Source: an uncultured Collinsella sp. (GTDB lineage: Bacteria > Actinomycetota > Coriobacteriia > Coriobacteriales > Coriobacteriaceae). From it: 34,451 nt of DNA. The notes under the pieces are model-generated. The model saw only the letters and a program-made list of their open reading frames with translations. It had not been told where the DNA came from and made no database searches. The stretch spans positions 1 to 34,451 of the forward strand of contig CASFIQ010000068.1 of NCBI GenBank assembly GCA_949294785.1. Reading direction: 5' to 3'. A program made the translations under genes and the position numbers. Each line of letters opens with the position of its first letter. Positions within the stretch are counted from its first letter, which is position 1. Positions 15,466 through 24,824 of this stretch are shown piece after piece.

Positions 15466-18027
15466 TCAGTCGGCGCGGGCGAATACCCCTTCGGCAAGGC
15501 GTGCGGCCTCAGCAGCGTCTTTCGCGTAGAGGTCCGCGCCGATCTCGCGTGCGTAGTCGGGCGTGAGAACCGCGCCCCCCACCATGATAGCGGTCCCGGG
15601 AGCCTCGCGGTGAAGGAGCTCTATGGTTTCCGCCATGGCGGGGACGGTCGTGGTCATGAGCGCCGAGAGGCCCGCGAGCCGCGCGCCGGTCTCACGCACC
15701 GCCTCGAGGATGCGCTGCGGCTCGACGTCGCGACCCAGGTCGATGATCCGGTACCCGTAGTTCTCGAGCAGCATCTTCACGATGTTCTTGCCGATGTCGT
15801 GGATATCGCCGCGCACCGTTGCGAGCACGATCGCGCCCTTTTCCGTACCCGTCGTCTCGGGCATGGCCGCCCGGATGACGTCGAAGCCGGCCTTGGCCGC
15901 CTCCGCCGACGCCATGAGCTGGGGGAGGAAGAGCGTTCCGGCATCGAAGCGCCGTCCGACCTCATCGAGCGCGGGGATGAGGCAGCCATCGATGATCTGG
16001 AGGGGGTCGCAGGTGCGGACGAGCTCCTCGACGGAGCGCCGGCATTCGCCGCGCCTGCCGGAGACCACCAGGCGGCAGATGCGCTCGTCCGGCTCGAGGC
16101 CGCCCTCGTTCGGTTCGGCCGCATCATGCCGTCGGCTATCGACAGGTGCCTCACCGGCAGCTCCGGCTGCCATCGCCGCTTCGCCCGTGGGAACATGATA
16201 GGGGTCGGGTGCCCCCGCGTAGCGCTCGATGAACGCGGCGGCGCCCGCATCCTCGGCGTTGAGCACCCGATAGCTGCGGATGACATCCATGTAGCGCGCC
16301 GATCCCGGGTTGATGATGGGCGCATCGAGCCCGGCGCCGAGCGCCGCGGCGAGGAAGGTCGCGTTCAACAGCTCGCGCGCAGGCAGGCCGAAGCTCACGT
16401 TTGAGACGCCGAGCGTGGTGGCCACGCCCAGGCGCTCCTTCACCATCGCCACGGCGCGCAGGATCTCGCGCACCTGCTCCTGGTTGGTGGAGGCCGTCAT
16501 CACCAGGCAGTCGATGAGCAGGCGCGTGCGGGGGATGCCCGCGGCCTCGGCAGCCCCCACGATGCGCCCGGCGATCGCAAGGCGCCCCTCGGCGGTGGCG
16601 GGGATGCCGTTCTCGTCGAGGGTGAGGCCCACCACGTTGGCGCCGTAGCGCGCCGCGATGGGCAGGACCGCCGCGAGGCTCTCCGCGGCGCCGTTGACGG
16701 AGTTGATGATGGCGCGCCCGGGGTAGCGGCGCACCGCCGCCTCCAGTGCGGCGGGGTCGGTGGAGTCGAACTGCAAGGGAAGCGTCACCGCGGCCTGGAG
16801 CTCCTCGCTCACGCGCGGCATGAGCGCGACCTCGTCGAGACCGGGCAGGCCCACGTTCACATCGAGTACGTCGGCGCCCTGCTCCTGCTGGCTGATGGCC
16901 TGGGCCACCACGTAGTCCATGTCGCCGTCGCGCAGCGCCTGCTGCAGGCGCTTCTTGCCGGTGGGGTTCAGCCGCTCGCCCACCACCGCGATGCGCCCCG
17001 CGCCCACGGGGAGCGCCACGTGCGCCTGCGCGCTCGCGATATGGAGCGCGGGCGCCACGGTGCGGTCGCGTGGCGCGCGGTCGCGCACGATGTCCGCGAG
17101 CAGCCGGATGAAGTCCGGGGTGGTGCCGCAGCAGCCGCCGATCAAGGCGGCGCCGTCATCTACCATGCGCGCGACACCCTGGGCGTATGCTTCGGGCGCG
17201 ATGTCGTATACGGTTGCGCCCGCCTCCACATGCGGCAGGCCGGCGTTCGCCTGCACCATGACGGGCTTCTCCGTCACGGCGAGCATGCGGGCGAGGAATG
17301 GGCGGATCTGGTCGGGGCCGAGCGAGCAGTTGATGCCCACCACGTCGGCACCCAGCGCGTCGAGCGTGACGGCCGCCGCCTCGGGGCTCGTGCCCAGAAA
17401 GGTGCGCCCGTCCTCCTCGAAGGTCATGGTGCAGAAGATGGGCAGGCGCGTGTGCTCCTTCGCGGCGATGACGGCGGCGCGCGCCTCGGCGAGGTCGGTC
17501 ATGGTCTCGATGACGATGAGGTCGCATCCGGCTTCCTCCGCGGCGCGCGCCTCCTCGGCGAAGAGGTCGTAAGCCTCGTCGAACGAGAGCGTGCCCAGAG
17601 GGCGCAAGAGCGCGCCCGTTGGGCCGATATCGCCCGCCACGTAGCGCGCCCCCGCGGCGCGCGCGATATGCACCGCGGCGCGGAACACCTCCTCGACCGT
17701 CGCCTTCCCGGCGAGCTTCGACGCGTTGGCGCCGAAGGTGTTCGAGGTGATCACCTCCGCACCGGCCTCGACGTAAGCGCGCTGCACGCCCAAGATCATA
17801 TCGGGGTCGGTGAGGTTCAAAAGCTCGGGACGTGCGCCCGCCGGCATGCCGGCGCGCTGGAGCATGGTGCCCATGCCGCCGTCGAAGAGCAGGTGCCGAC
17901 GGCCCTCGAGCACCGCGCGCAGGTCGTCGTCGGCGATCTTCAGGGTGTCGAGCGTGCGCGGCTGCCAGGTGCCCCCATCTGCGGTGCCGTGCGGGGCGGC
18001 GGTGCGGGTATCGGTATGCTCTGCCAT
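15466..18027 (-). CDS. metH: Cobalamin-dependent methionine synthase lacking the reactivation domain
   Basis: Transfers the methyl group of methyl-tetrahydrofolate to homocysteine through cobalamin. At 853 aa it has three modules. The homocysteine/zinc barrel (about 35-330) has the zinc cysteines in GINCSLG and GGCCGTTP. The pterin barrel (about 345-600) has VVGERLNPTGKK and DVLDVNVG. The B12 cap and binding domains (about 650-853) carry DIHDIGKN near 738-745, whose His ligates cobalt. The C-terminal SAM-binding reactivation domain of E. coli MetH (1227 aa) is absent, but a separate protein with that domain is encoded upstream in the same direction (18265-19041). ATG 18027 has GGAGGAG close upstream. 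metF lies two genes upstream, so the block makes and uses methyl-THF. Confidence 0.95.
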   Translation of the reverse strand: MAEHTDTRTAAPHGTADGGTWQPRTLDTLKIADDDLRAVLEGRRHLLFDGGMGTMLQRAGMPAGARPELLNLTDPDMILGVQRAYVEAGAEVITSNTFGANASKLAGKATVEEVFRAAVHIARAAGARYVAGDIGPTGALLRPLGTLSFDEAYDLFAEEARAAEEAGCDLIVIETMTDLAEARAAVIAAKEHTRLPIFCTMTFEEDGRTFLGTSPEAAAVTLDALGADVVGINCSLGPDQIRPFLARMLAVTEKPVMVQANAGLPHVEAGATVYDIAPEAYAQGVARMVDDGAALIGGCCGTTPDFIRLLADIVRDRAPRDRTVAPALHIASAQAHVALPVGAGRIAVVGERLNPTGKKRLQQALRDGDMDYVVAQAISQQEQGADVLDVNVGLPGLDEVALMPRVSEELQAAVTLPLQFDSTDPAALEAAVRRYPGRAIINSVNGAAESLAAVLPIAARYGANVVGLTLDENGIPATAEGRLAIAGRIVGAAEAAGIPRTRLLIDCLVMTASTNQEQVREILRAVAMVKERLGVATTLGVSNVSFGLPARELLNATFLAAALGAGLDAPIINPGSARYMDVIRSYRVLNAEDAGAAAFIERYAGAPDPYHVPTGEAAMAAGAAGEAPVDSRRHDAAEPNEGGLEPDERICRLVVSGRRGECRRSVEELVRTCDPLQIIDGCLIPALDEVGRRFDAGTLFLPQLMASAEAAKAGFDVIRAAMPETTGTEKGAIVLATVRGDIHDIGKNIVKMLLENYGYRIIDLGRDVEPQRILEAVRETGARLAGLSALMTTTVPAMAETIELLHREAPGTAIMVGGAVLTPDYAREIGADLYAKDAAEAARLAEGVFARAD

Positions 18028-18067
18028 GGCTCCTCCAAGGGTGGGGCGTGCGTCTTGCGTGCCCTTA

Positions 18068-18073
18068 AGTATA
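18068..18073 (-). promoter_or_regulatory. -10 hexamer of metH
   Basis: TATACT on the minus strand, 40 bp before ATG 18027, matches the -10 consensus in five of six positions. No good -35 is visible, which suits activator dependence. The twin inverted repeats begin 65 bp further upstream. Confidence 0.5.
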
Positions 18074-18137
18074 TCCGTCCGTCTGGCTCGACCGACTTCG
18101 CTGCGCGTCGGGTCGTCCCGTGCCATCAGCTCCGGTA

Positions 18138-18213
18138 TTCGCTTCCTTTCGCGTAATCGATAAAGAAGCGAATCATGATTCACTTCCGTAAGGGGCTATG
18201 TTATGGAAGTGAA
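18138..18213. promoter_or_regulatory. Two inverted repeats of 9-17-9 geometry before metH
   Basis: The first repeat is TTCGCTTCC (18138-18146), 17 bp, AGAAGCGAA (18164-18172). The second is TTCACTTCC (18179-18187), 17 bp, GGAAGTGAA (18205-18213). Corresponding half-sites lie exactly 41 bp apart, about four helical turns. A fifth partial half-site, GTCGCTTCC, is at 18219-18227. Half-site consensus is TTCRCTTCC. The cluster lies 65-140 bp upstream of the metH -10, where an activator or a looping repressor would bind. I do not recognise the motif as MetJ, MetR or a known riboswitch. Confidence 0.55.
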
Positions 18214-18264
18214 AAATCGTCGCTTCCGCGGGCACGGCATGGTTTGCAAGTCGATGAGGGTGGG

Positions 18265-19041
18265 TCAGGACCAGCAGGTGGTGCCGCGCGCGCGAAAGGC
18301 GCAGCCGTCTGCCACGCGGCATCCGCGGCAGGATCGTATCGCATCGCTTGCGGGCACGGGGCCGTTTGCCCCGCTGAAGAGCCCGAAGACCGCGGTGATG
18401 CTCTTCGAGGGCAGCATGAGGTTCGAGGGCGTGAGGGTGATGCCCAGCACGCGCCGTGCGTCGAGCGCATCGAGGAGGTCCTGCTGCGCGTCGAGCGGGC
18501 AGTCGCCGTAGCCGCAGGAGAAGCGATGGTTTGCCGAAAGCCCGCAGGCGGCGGCCTCGCCGCGCAGGGCGGTATCGACGGCGCCGATGGCGGCCTCGGC
18601 CATTGCCGAGAGCCCCGCATCTAAGATCGCGGCATCGGCAGGGTGCGTATGGCTGCAGCGGCGCAACGCCCGCTCGCTCCCCATACCCAAGGTCACCGCG
18701 ATGACCGCGGCGGCGTCGGCGTCCTTGAGGTGGCGCCAGATGGAGCGCCCCGTGAGCTCGACCGTGGTGTCGGCAAGGCGGATGCAGGGGGCGCCGGATG
18801 CGTCGCATGCGGCGGCGTCGATGGCGAAGACGTCGCTCGCGCCGCGCGGTTCGAATTCCGATTCCGCCCGCGCGAATATGTCCTCGATATGCGCGGCGAG
18901 CTCGTCGTCGACGGCTTGCCCGCGGTAGCCCAGGTAGCGCAGGGCCTCGGCGCGATCGATGTGCGCGGCGAGGCGGTAGCGCGCGGGGCTCGCGAGTTTT
19001 CCCCAGACATCCGCGGCGATGCCCGCCGGCTGCGTGCGCAT
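18265..19041 (-). CDS. Stand-alone methionine synthase activation-domain protein
   Basis: A 258-aa protein carrying the SAM-dependent reactivation function that is missing from MetH in this window. The key motif RFSCGYGDCPLD (173-184) matches the family RxSxGYGDxPL signature that binds SAM. LGMGSERALRR (118-128) and LTPSNLMLPSKSITAVFGL (203-221) also fit. The C-terminus holds C238, C241, C247 and C256, a possible metal site not needed by the family. ATG 19041 lies 5 bp after the metF stop, with AGGG close by, so it forms an operon with metF. The inferred job is reductive remethylation of inactive cob(II)alamin on MetH. Confidence 0.88.
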   Translation of the reverse strand: MRTQPAGIAADVWGKLASPARYRLAAHIDRAEALRYLGYRGQAVDDELAAHIEDIFARAESEFEPRGASDVFAIDAAACDASGAPCIRLADTTVELTGRSIWRHLKDADAAAVIAVTLGMGSERALRRCSHTHPADAAILDAGLSAMAEAAIGAVDTALRGEAAACGLSANHRFSCGYGDCPLDAQQDLLDALDARRVLGITLTPSNLMLPSKSITAVFGLFSGANGPVPASDAIRSCRGCRVADGCAFRARGTTCWS

Positions 19042-19046
19042 GAGCC

Positions 19047-19913
19047 CTAGCGCCCCAGCGCTTCCATGGCGGCGCATGCCACCGCGGGGCGGTTCATCGT
19101 GTAGACGTGCAGGCCGTCGACCCCGTGCTCGGCAAGGTCTTGCAGCTGGGCGCAGGCATAGTCGATGCCCGCCCTCATGAGGCTCTCGGCATCATCCTCG
19201 TAGCGCGCCAGCAGCTTGATCACGGGGCTCGGCAGCGACGCCCCGCACATGAAGACCATGCGGCTCACCTGCTGCTTGCTCATGAACGGCATGATACCGC
19301 AGGTGATGGGGACGGTGATGCCCGCCGCGTCGGCAAGCTCGCGGAACCGGTAGAAGAGCTCGTTGTCGAAGAAGAGCTGCGTCACCAGGAAGCTCGCCCC
19401 GGCATCCTGCTTCAGCCGCAGGTGCCGAACGCTCTGCGCCAGGTCGTCGCATTCGATATGGCCCTCGGGATAACAGGCGGCGCCCACGCAGAAACCGGCC
19501 TCGACGAGCGTCGGGATGATGTCTGCCGCGTAGCGGAAATCTCCCGCTGCCGCCGAACCGTCGGCGGGCGGATCGCCGCGAAGCCCCAACACGTTCTCGA
19601 CGCCGGCCTCCCGATAGCTGGCGATGCGTGCGGCAAGCGATTCCTCCGTCTGCCCCATGCCGGTGATGTGCGCGACCGAGTTCACGCCGAAGTCGCGCTC
19701 GATCATGGCGGCGATCCCCGCCGTGGGGCCGGAGTTGCCCGAACCGCCTGCCGAGCAGGTAACGCTGATGAAGTCGGGCCGGAGCGCGCAGAGCTTCCCT
19801 GCGGCGTCGCGCGCGCGGTCGAGGGTGAGCTCGCCTTTGGGCGGGAACATCTCGAAGGAGACGGGCGTGCGCCCCGTCTCGTGCGCTTGGGCAAAGATCT
19901 CGTCGACGCGCAT
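19047..19913 (-). CDS. metF: Methylenetetrahydrofolate reductase
   Basis: Reduces 5,10-methylene-THF to 5-methyl-THF, the methyl donor for MetH. The product is 288 aa, a cytoplasmic TIM-barrel flavoprotein. Family segments seen: [11 protein letters not shown] near residue 17 with the catalytic-acid Glu, [39 protein letters not shown] and [16 protein letters not shown]. Length fits the short bacterial type without the eukaryotic regulatory region. ATG 19913 has AAAGGCGG about 8 nt upstream. It is followed 5 bp later by the MetH activation-domain gene. It is divergent from glnN. Confidence 0.95.
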   Translation of the reverse strand: MRVDEIFAQAHETGRTPVSFEMFPPKGELTLDRARDAAGKLCALRPDFISVTCSAGGSGNSGPTAGIAAMIERDFGVNSVAHITGMGQTEESLAARIASYREAGVENVLGLRGDPPADGSAAAGDFRYAADIIPTLVEAGFCVGAACYPEGHIECDDLAQSVRHLRLKQDAGASFLVTQLFFDNELFYRFRELADAAGITVPITCGIMPFMSKQQVSRMVFMCGASLPSPVIKLLARYEDDAESLMRAGIDYACAQLQDLAEHGVDGLHVYTMNRPAVACAAMEALGR

Positions 19914-19946
19914 GATGGCCGCCTTTCGGTCGCTGGGCTCGTGTGC

Positions 19947-19952
19947 ATCATA
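19947..19952 (-). promoter_or_regulatory. -10 hexamer of metF
   Basis: TATGAT on the minus strand lies 33 bp before the metF ATG. No consensus -35 is seen. The divergent region 19914-20201 shows no TTCRCTTCC half-site and no SAM riboswitch that I can recognise. A weak TACCCT (20073-20078) may serve glnN on the plus strand. Confidence 0.45.
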
Positions 19953-20201
19953 CACCGCTCCCGCACCGTCCGCGCGGATGCCGCGCAGGCGAAACGCAGC
20001 GTTCATCGCCGCGGAAATCCTGTCCATCTTGCAGGATTCGACGTCCTCGTCGCGTGTCGGCGCCGTGTACGCTACCCTAGAGGGGATGTTTCGGGCCGGC
20101 GGCGCGCGGGTGCCTCGTCGAGATGCTTCGCGCGCGACCCTGCCGGCGTCATTGGGCCTTCGCATCGCCTTGCGCGGCGCGTGGATGAAGGGAGCTTTCG
20201 C

Positions 20202-22292
20202 ATGGCGGAACTCACCGACCGTTTCGGAACGATGGTCTTCTCGGAAGACGTCATGAAGCGCGTGCTTCCCAAGGATGTCTGCCGGCGCCTCTTCGCCACC
20301 ATCGAGGAGGGCGAGCCGCTCGATCTGGATGTGGCCAACGCCGTCGCGCACGCCATGAAGACGTGGGCGATCGAGCATGGCGCCACGCACTACGCGCACT
20401 GGTTCCAGCCGCTCTCGGGCATTACGAGCGAGAAGCACGACAGCTTCCTGGAGCCCGTGGGCGACGGCACCGCGATCACCAAGTTCACCGGCAAAGCCCT
20501 CATCCAGGGCGAGCCCGATGCGTCGAGCTTCCCCAACGGCGGGCTTCGCGCCACCTTCGAGGCGCGCGGCTACACCGCCTGGGATCCCACGAGCCCCGCG
20601 TTCATCAAGGATGACGTGCTGTGCATCCCCACGGCCTTTTGCGGTTACAACGGCGAGGCGCTCGACAAGAAGACGCCGCTTCTGCGCTCGATGAAGGTCC
20701 TCGACACGCAGGCCAAGCGCGTGTTGGCGCTTTTCGGCAAGCATCCGAAGCGCGTGGTGCCCACGGTCGGCTGCGAGCAGGAGTACTTCCTCATCAAGAA
20801 GGACGCCTACCGTCGCCGTCGCGACCTGGTGATCTGCGGCCGCACGCTCTTCGGTGCGCCCCCTTGCAAGGGGCAGGAGCTCGAGGAGCACTACTTCGGT
20901 GCCATCCGCCCCAGCGTCTCGAAGTACATGAAGGCGCTCGACGACGAGCTCTGGGCGCTCGGCATCCCGTCCAAGACCAAGCACAACGAGGTCGCTCCGT
21001 GCCAGCACGAGCTCGCCCCCGTGTTCTCCGAGATGAACCAGGCGATTGACAACAACATGCTCATCATGGAGAAGATGAAGCTCGTGGCGTCTCGCTTCGA
21101 CCTTACCTGCCTGCTGCATGAGAAGCCGTTCGAGGGCATCAACGGCAGCGGCAAGCACGACAACTGGTCGCTCTCCACCGCGGACGAGAACCTGCTCGAC
21201 CCCGGCGACACCCCGCTCGAGAACCTGCAGTTCGTGGTCTTTTTGACCGCTGTGATCGAGGCGGTGGACAAGTACCAGGAGCTGCTGCGCATGTCGGTGG
21301 CCTCTTGCGGCAACGACCACCGTCTGGGTGCCAACGAGGCGCCGCCGGCGATCGTGTCGATCTTCCTGGGCGACCAGCTGACCGAGGTCGTGCAGAAGAT
21401 CATGGATGGCAAGGCGAGCGTGCATGCCACCCATGGCGTGCTCGACCTGGGCGCCGACGTGCTGCCCAACCTCGAGCAGGACAACACCGACCGCAACCGT
21501 ACCTCACCCTTCGCCTTCACGGGCAACAAGTTCGAGTTCCGCGCGGTGGGCTCCGAGGCCAACCCCTCCGATTCCAACCTGGTGCTCGATACTGCCGTGG
21601 CCGAGGCGCTCATGGAGTTCGCCGATGCCCTCGAGACCGTGCCCGCCGAGCAGTTCGAGGAGGCCGCGCTCGAGTACTGCAAGCAGCACCTGAACGAGCA
21701 CCGCCGCATCCTCTTCTCGGGCGACGGCTATTCGGACGAGTGGAAGGCCGAGGCCGAGCGCCGCGGGCTCGCCAACCTGCACACCACCGCCGACGCGCTT
21801 CCCGAGATGGTCTCGAAGAAGGCCATCGCGCTCTGGGAGCGCATGGGGGTGCTCACCGAGACGGAGGCGTTCAGCCGCTACGAGGTGAAGCTCGAGAAGT
21901 ACAACAAGCTCATGAACATCGAGGCCACGACCATGATCCGCGAGGCGCGCCGTACCTACCGCCCGCAGATCACGGCCTATGCGACCAAGGTTGCGCGCGG
22001 TCTGGACGTGTTCCGCGGCGTCGGCATCGATTCCACCATGCAAAGCGAGCAGGATACCCTGAACACCCTGTGCGACGGCATCACCAAGATCAACGTGGCG
22101 ATCAAGGAGCTCGACGAGCTGCATCAGAAGGCCGAGGCGATCATGGACGCGCAGGAGCAGGCCAACTGCTACGCTCACGAGGTGAATCCCGCTATGGAGA
22201 CCCTGCGCGCCGCCGTGGACGCCATGGAGGAGATCGTCGCCGCCGACTACTGGCCGGTGCCCACCTACGACGACATCCTGTTCTACGTGTAG
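20202..22292 (+). CDS. glnN: Glutamine synthetase type III (GSIII)
   Basis: Makes glutamine from glutamate, ammonia and ATP. The product is 696 aa, the length of GSIII rather than the roughly 450 aa of GSI. Active-site stretches include [12 protein letters not shown] (glutamate/metal ligands), [24 protein letters not shown] with the ammonia/glutamate contacts, and [21 protein letters not shown]. The N-terminal [18 protein letters not shown] and the long C-terminal helical region are GSIII features. ATG 20202 has GAAGGGAG about 8 nt upstream. The gene is monocistronic, divergent from metF and convergent with the GntR gene. No GlnR-type operator is evident. Confidence 0.95.
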   Translation: MAELTDRFGTMVFSEDVMKRVLPKDVCRRLFATIEEGEPLDLDVANAVAHAMKTWAIEHGATHYAHWFQPLSGITSEKHDSFLEPVGDGTAITKFTGKALIQGEPDASSFPNGGLRATFEARGYTAWDPTSPAFIKDDVLCIPTAFCGYNGEALDKKTPLLRSMKVLDTQAKRVLALFGKHPKRVVPTVGCEQEYFLIKKDAYRRRRDLVICGRTLFGAPPCKGQELEEHYFGAIRPSVSKYMKALDDELWALGIPSKTKHNEVAPCQHELAPVFSEMNQAIDNNMLIMEKMKLVASRFDLTCLLHEKPFEGINGSGKHDNWSLSTADENLLDPGDTPLENLQFVVFLTAVIEAVDKYQELLRMSVASCGNDHRLGANEAPPAIVSIFLGDQLTEVVQKIMDGKASVHATHGVLDLGADVLPNLEQDNTDRNRTSPFAFTGNKFEFRAVGSEANPSDSNLVLDTAVAEALMEFADALETVPAEQFEEAALEYCKQHLNEHRRILFSGDGYSDEWKAEAERRGLANLHTTADALPEMVSKKAIALWERMGVLTETEAFSRYEVKLEKYNKLMNIEATTMIREARRTYRPQITAYATKVARGLDVFRGVGIDSTMQSEQDTLNTLCDGITKINVAIKELDELHQKAEAIMDAQEQANCYAHEVNPAMETLRAAVDAMEEIVAADYWPVPTYDDILFYV

Positions 22293-22312
22293 GCAGCTCG
22301 ATTGCGGCATGC

Positions 22313-22358
22313 GCCGAGCGGGGGCGATTCACCCATCGCTCGGCTCGCCCGATCGTTT
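22313..22358 (+). terminator. Terminator-like hairpin after glnN
   Basis: GCCGAGCG (22313-22320) and CGCTCGGC (22337-22344) form a perfect 8-bp stem with a 16-nt loop. A short T-run (TTTT) follows about ten bases later. It lies in the 80-bp convergent gap before the GntR gene. Confidence 0.5.
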
Positions 22359-22372
22359 TGCCTTCTCGACCG

Positions 22373-23128
22373 TCACCTGAGGCCGGATGTTGAGAAATCG
22401 TATCGGTTGCGATCGCCCGGCGCAACGGTGCGGGTGACCTCAAACGGCATGCCGTTCCCATCGAATGTGGTGCGCGTGATGAGAAACGAGGCCAGCCCCG
22501 GGTCGGCGTTCAGGAGCTCCGCCTCCTGACGGGTGAGGCTTACCGCTTCGAGCGTTTCGTCTGCACGGGCGGGCATCGTGCCGGCGCGCTCGGCGATGAT
22601 GCGATACAGGGACTGCTTCAGATCCTGTTCGATAAGTGCGGGGCAGATCCGGCAGGGGATGTGCACCGTGTCGATGGTCATGGGGCGCTCGTTGGCGAGG
22701 CGAAGGCGCTTGATGCGGAAGATTTGCTCGTTATCGCCGAGACGCAGGCGTCGCTTCACGAATGTCGGTGGATCCATGCGCTCGAACGATATGGTTTGCG
22801 ACGAGGGGTAGAGGCCGGCGGCAGCCATCCGGTCGGAAAAGTTGAGGTAGGGACCGTCGTGCGGTGTCTGCCGGCGTGAGATGAACGTGCCCTTGCCGCG
22901 GCGGCGAACGATGCAGCCGCGCTCTACGAGGTCCTCGAAGCAACGGCGTACCGTTGCGCGCGAAAGACCGAGGGCTTCGCAGAGCGCGATCTCAGTGGGC
23001 AGCGGCTGATCAGGTTCAAGCGCCTCCGCGGCGATTGCCTGCAGGATACGCTCTTCCAATTGCTGGTAGAGCGGGAGTTCCGATTCCAGGTCGAGCGGTT
23101 TTCCCGCAATGAGCTCAAGCGCGTTCAC
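22373..23128 (-). CDS. GntR-family regulator with UTRA effector domain
   Basis: A 251-aa HutC-type repressor. The N-terminal winged helix (about 18-90) shows PLYQQLEERILQAI, PLPTEIALCEALGLSRATVRRCFEDL and GKGTFISRR, all typical of GntR proteins. The UTRA domain (about 95-245) would bind a sugar phosphate or a similar small effector. ATG 23128 is the natural start. It is divergent from the HAD phosphatase gene; the 179-bp gap holds a palindrome (23213-23225) that is its likely operator. Likely targets are itself and the HAD gene, perhaps also the PTS operon downstream. This is inference. Confidence 0.92.
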   Translation of the reverse strand: MNALELIAGKPLDLESELPLYQQLEERILQAIAAEALEPDQPLPTEIALCEALGLSRATVRRCFEDLVERGCIVRRRGKGTFISRRQTPHDGPYLNFSDRMAAAGLYPSSQTISFERMDPPTFVKRRLRLGDNEQIFRIKRLRLANERPMTIDTVHIPCRICPALIEQDLKQSLYRIIAERAGTMPARADETLEAVSLTRQEAELLNADPGLASFLITRTTFDGNGMPFEVTRTVAPGDRNRYDFSTSGLR

Positions 23129-23212
23129 GAATCCCCCTATTTCGATACGACCGATTTCGACTTCATGCTTAGCGGCACTTTACGCACACGGAGCGGCCTG
23201 TTATATTTCTAA

Positions 23213-23225
23213 ATGTACGGTACAT
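23213..23225. promoter_or_regulatory. Probable GntR operator between divergent genes
   Basis: ATGTACGGTACAT is a perfect 6-1-6 palindrome lying in the AT-rich divergent region. On the minus strand it falls between TTGTAA and TAGAAATATAAC, which could be promoter elements of the GntR gene. GntR proteins bind short palindromes of this form. Confidence 0.5.
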
Positions 23226-23307
23226 ACATTACAAATAGGGATACATAGGACATAAAACATATTAGACCAGAACTGCACCCACGTTTCTCTATCGGGGAGG
23301 ACTTCGC

Positions 23308-24147
23308 ATGGCAGATGGGGCCAAGGGGACGAGGACAGGGTCGAAGACAATCGTTTTCAGCGATGTCGACGGCACGCTACTGAACTCCGAGCATCGAATC
23401 ACGCCTCTTACACGTCGCGCGATTGAGAGGGTTCAGGAACAGGGCATTCCGTTCGTCATCGTTACCGCGCGCGGCATCACGGGGACCTATCCCATGCTCG
23501 ATCAGAACGATATCTCGTGTTTCGTCGTGACGTACAGCGGGGGCGTCATATTGGACAGGGAGCGGCGCGTCATCTATCACCGTGGCTTTTCGAAGGCCGA
23601 TGCGCAGGAGATCATCGGTTTTCTCTCGTTCGAGGGCTTCGATGTCGCGTGGAACGCCTACTCGTTCGAGGACTGGGTGACACCCGATCGATCTGACGGG
23701 CGCGTGCGAAACGAGGAGCGTATCGTCATGGCGGAGGCACGTGAGGGCACGATTTCCTCAATCGAGCGCGACGAGGTGCAGAAGCTGCTGCTCATCTGCG
23801 ACTCCGTGCAGACACCCCAGATTGAGGCGCGCCTCAAAGCGCGCTTTCCCCAGCATGCGATCGCCCGCTCTTCGGACATTCTGATTGAGGTCATGCCTGC
23901 CGGCACTAGCAAGGCGAACGCCGTGCGCACACTTTGCGACCTGATGGGCGCGGACCTGTCGAGCGCTATCGCATTCGGAGACAACTATAATGATGTGCCC
24001 ATGCTCGAAGCGGTGGGGCGCGGGTATCTTATGGGCAACGCGCCGGCAGAGATCAAAGAGCGGATCAGTCTCCAGACGCTCGACAACGACCACGACGGAA
24101 TATACGAGGCTCTGGTGGGCGAGGGCTTAATCGACCGGGTCTCCTAG
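23308..24147 (+). CDS. Cof-type HAD-IIB phosphatase
   Basis: A 279-aa cytoplasmic haloacid-dehalogenase phosphatase of the Cof/YidA group, acting on sugar phosphates or related metabolites. Motif I is SDVDGTLLN with the nucleophile Asp19 and the acid Asp21. Motif II is the VTARG stretch. The motif III lysine is near EVMPAGTSKANAV. Motif IV is FGDNYNDVPML with the metal-binding aspartates. The type IIB cap lies in the middle. ATG 23308 has GGGGAGG 7 nt upstream. The likely context is sugar-phosphate clearance, under control of the divergent GntR and near the Man-type PTS genes. Confidence 0.92.
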   Translation: MADGAKGTRTGSKTIVFSDVDGTLLNSEHRITPLTRRAIERVQEQGIPFVIVTARGITGTYPMLDQNDISCFVVTYSGGVILDRERRVIYHRGFSKADAQEIIGFLSFEGFDVAWNAYSFEDWVTPDRSDGRVRNEERIVMAEAREGTISSIERDEVQKLLLICDSVQTPQIEARLKARFPQHAIARSSDILIEVMPAGTSKANAVRTLCDLMGADLSSAIAFGDNYNDVPMLEAVGRGYLMGNAPAEIKERISLQTLDNDHDGIYEALVGEGLIDRVS

Positions 24148-24336
24148 GGCGTTCGGTGTACCTGCAGATGGAATGGGCTCGATAATAAGCTCCTGCATTC
24201 GTGACCGTCTGCCGAGTTAATGAAGACGCTCGGGATTCTTTTGAGAGATTCAGGTAATATGGGAACAGTTAATACCGTTAGCTATTACCCCGAGCACGGT
24301 CTCGGCGAAGATGGATATGGGGTCGTGGGAGACGAC

Positions 24337-24801
24337 ATGGATTACGAGGCGGCAGCACGCAAGCTGATCGTGTATTCGCAAGGTTTGGCGAAAGGTTCGC
24401 TGGGGACGGCGCGTTCGCTTGCGGTGGGCGAAGCGCCCGTTTTGCAGTACCTTTCCGATAAAGGTGAACCTATGAATCCGTCCGTTCTCGCCGATACCCT
24501 GGGCTACACGCGCCCGCGTATGACGCGCATTCTGGATTCTCTGGTCTACAAGGGCTATGTGGAGCGTCGGAACGACGAGAACGATCGGCGCAAAGTGCTC
24601 GTTTCGGCAACTCCCGAGGGAATCGAACACGCGAAGCGTCAAGGAGATAACAGTATCGCCGCTGTCGCCGAACAGCTGCAGTCGCTGGGGGATAGCAGCG
24701 CGCGCGAGCTGGTGAACGTGCTCGAGAAGGCATATAGCATCACATACGACCGCGAGCCGTTCGAGAAGCCCAAAAAGCGCAAGAAGCCGCTCGAGCGGTG
24801 A
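24337..24801 (+). CDS. MarR-type winged-helix regulator
   Basis: A MarR-like DNA-binding protein, 154 aa from ATG 24337. The winged helix is seen as VLQYLSDKGEPMNPSVLADTLGYTRPRMTRILDSLVYKGYVER, then RNDENDRRKVLVSATPEG, the wing with the typical DxR pattern. The tail is very basic (KPKKRKKPLER). The start is uncertain. ATG 24337 has GGGAG 6 nt upstream; an in-frame ATG at 24259 would add 26 residues, but its codons are AT-rich and it overlaps TACCGTTA (24273-24280), a motif repeated before the PTS operon. It directly precedes that operon, so it is the best candidate for its regulator. Confidence 0.82.
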   Translation: MDYEAAARKLIVYSQGLAKGSLGTARSLAVGEAPVLQYLSDKGEPMNPSVLADTLGYTRPRMTRILDSLVYKGYVERRNDENDRRKVLVSATPEGIEHAKRQGDNSIAAVAEQLQSLGDSSARELVNVLEKAYSITYDREPFEKPKKRKKPLER

Positions 24802-24824
24802 CAAAAAGGCCCATCGTCCCGCTT

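Noticed and set aside
18028-18264. SAM or SAH riboswitch before metH
   Set aside because: The predicted start site (about 18060) leaves a leader of about 33 nt, and the inverted repeats lie upstream of it. No conserved SAM/SAH aptamer sequence is recognisable.
24259-24336. Longer N-terminus for the MarR-type protein
   Set aside because: ATG 24259 is possible, but the codons are AT-rich and overlap a repeat found in the PTS operator region. ATG 24337 has the better ribosome site. Kept only as an alternative.
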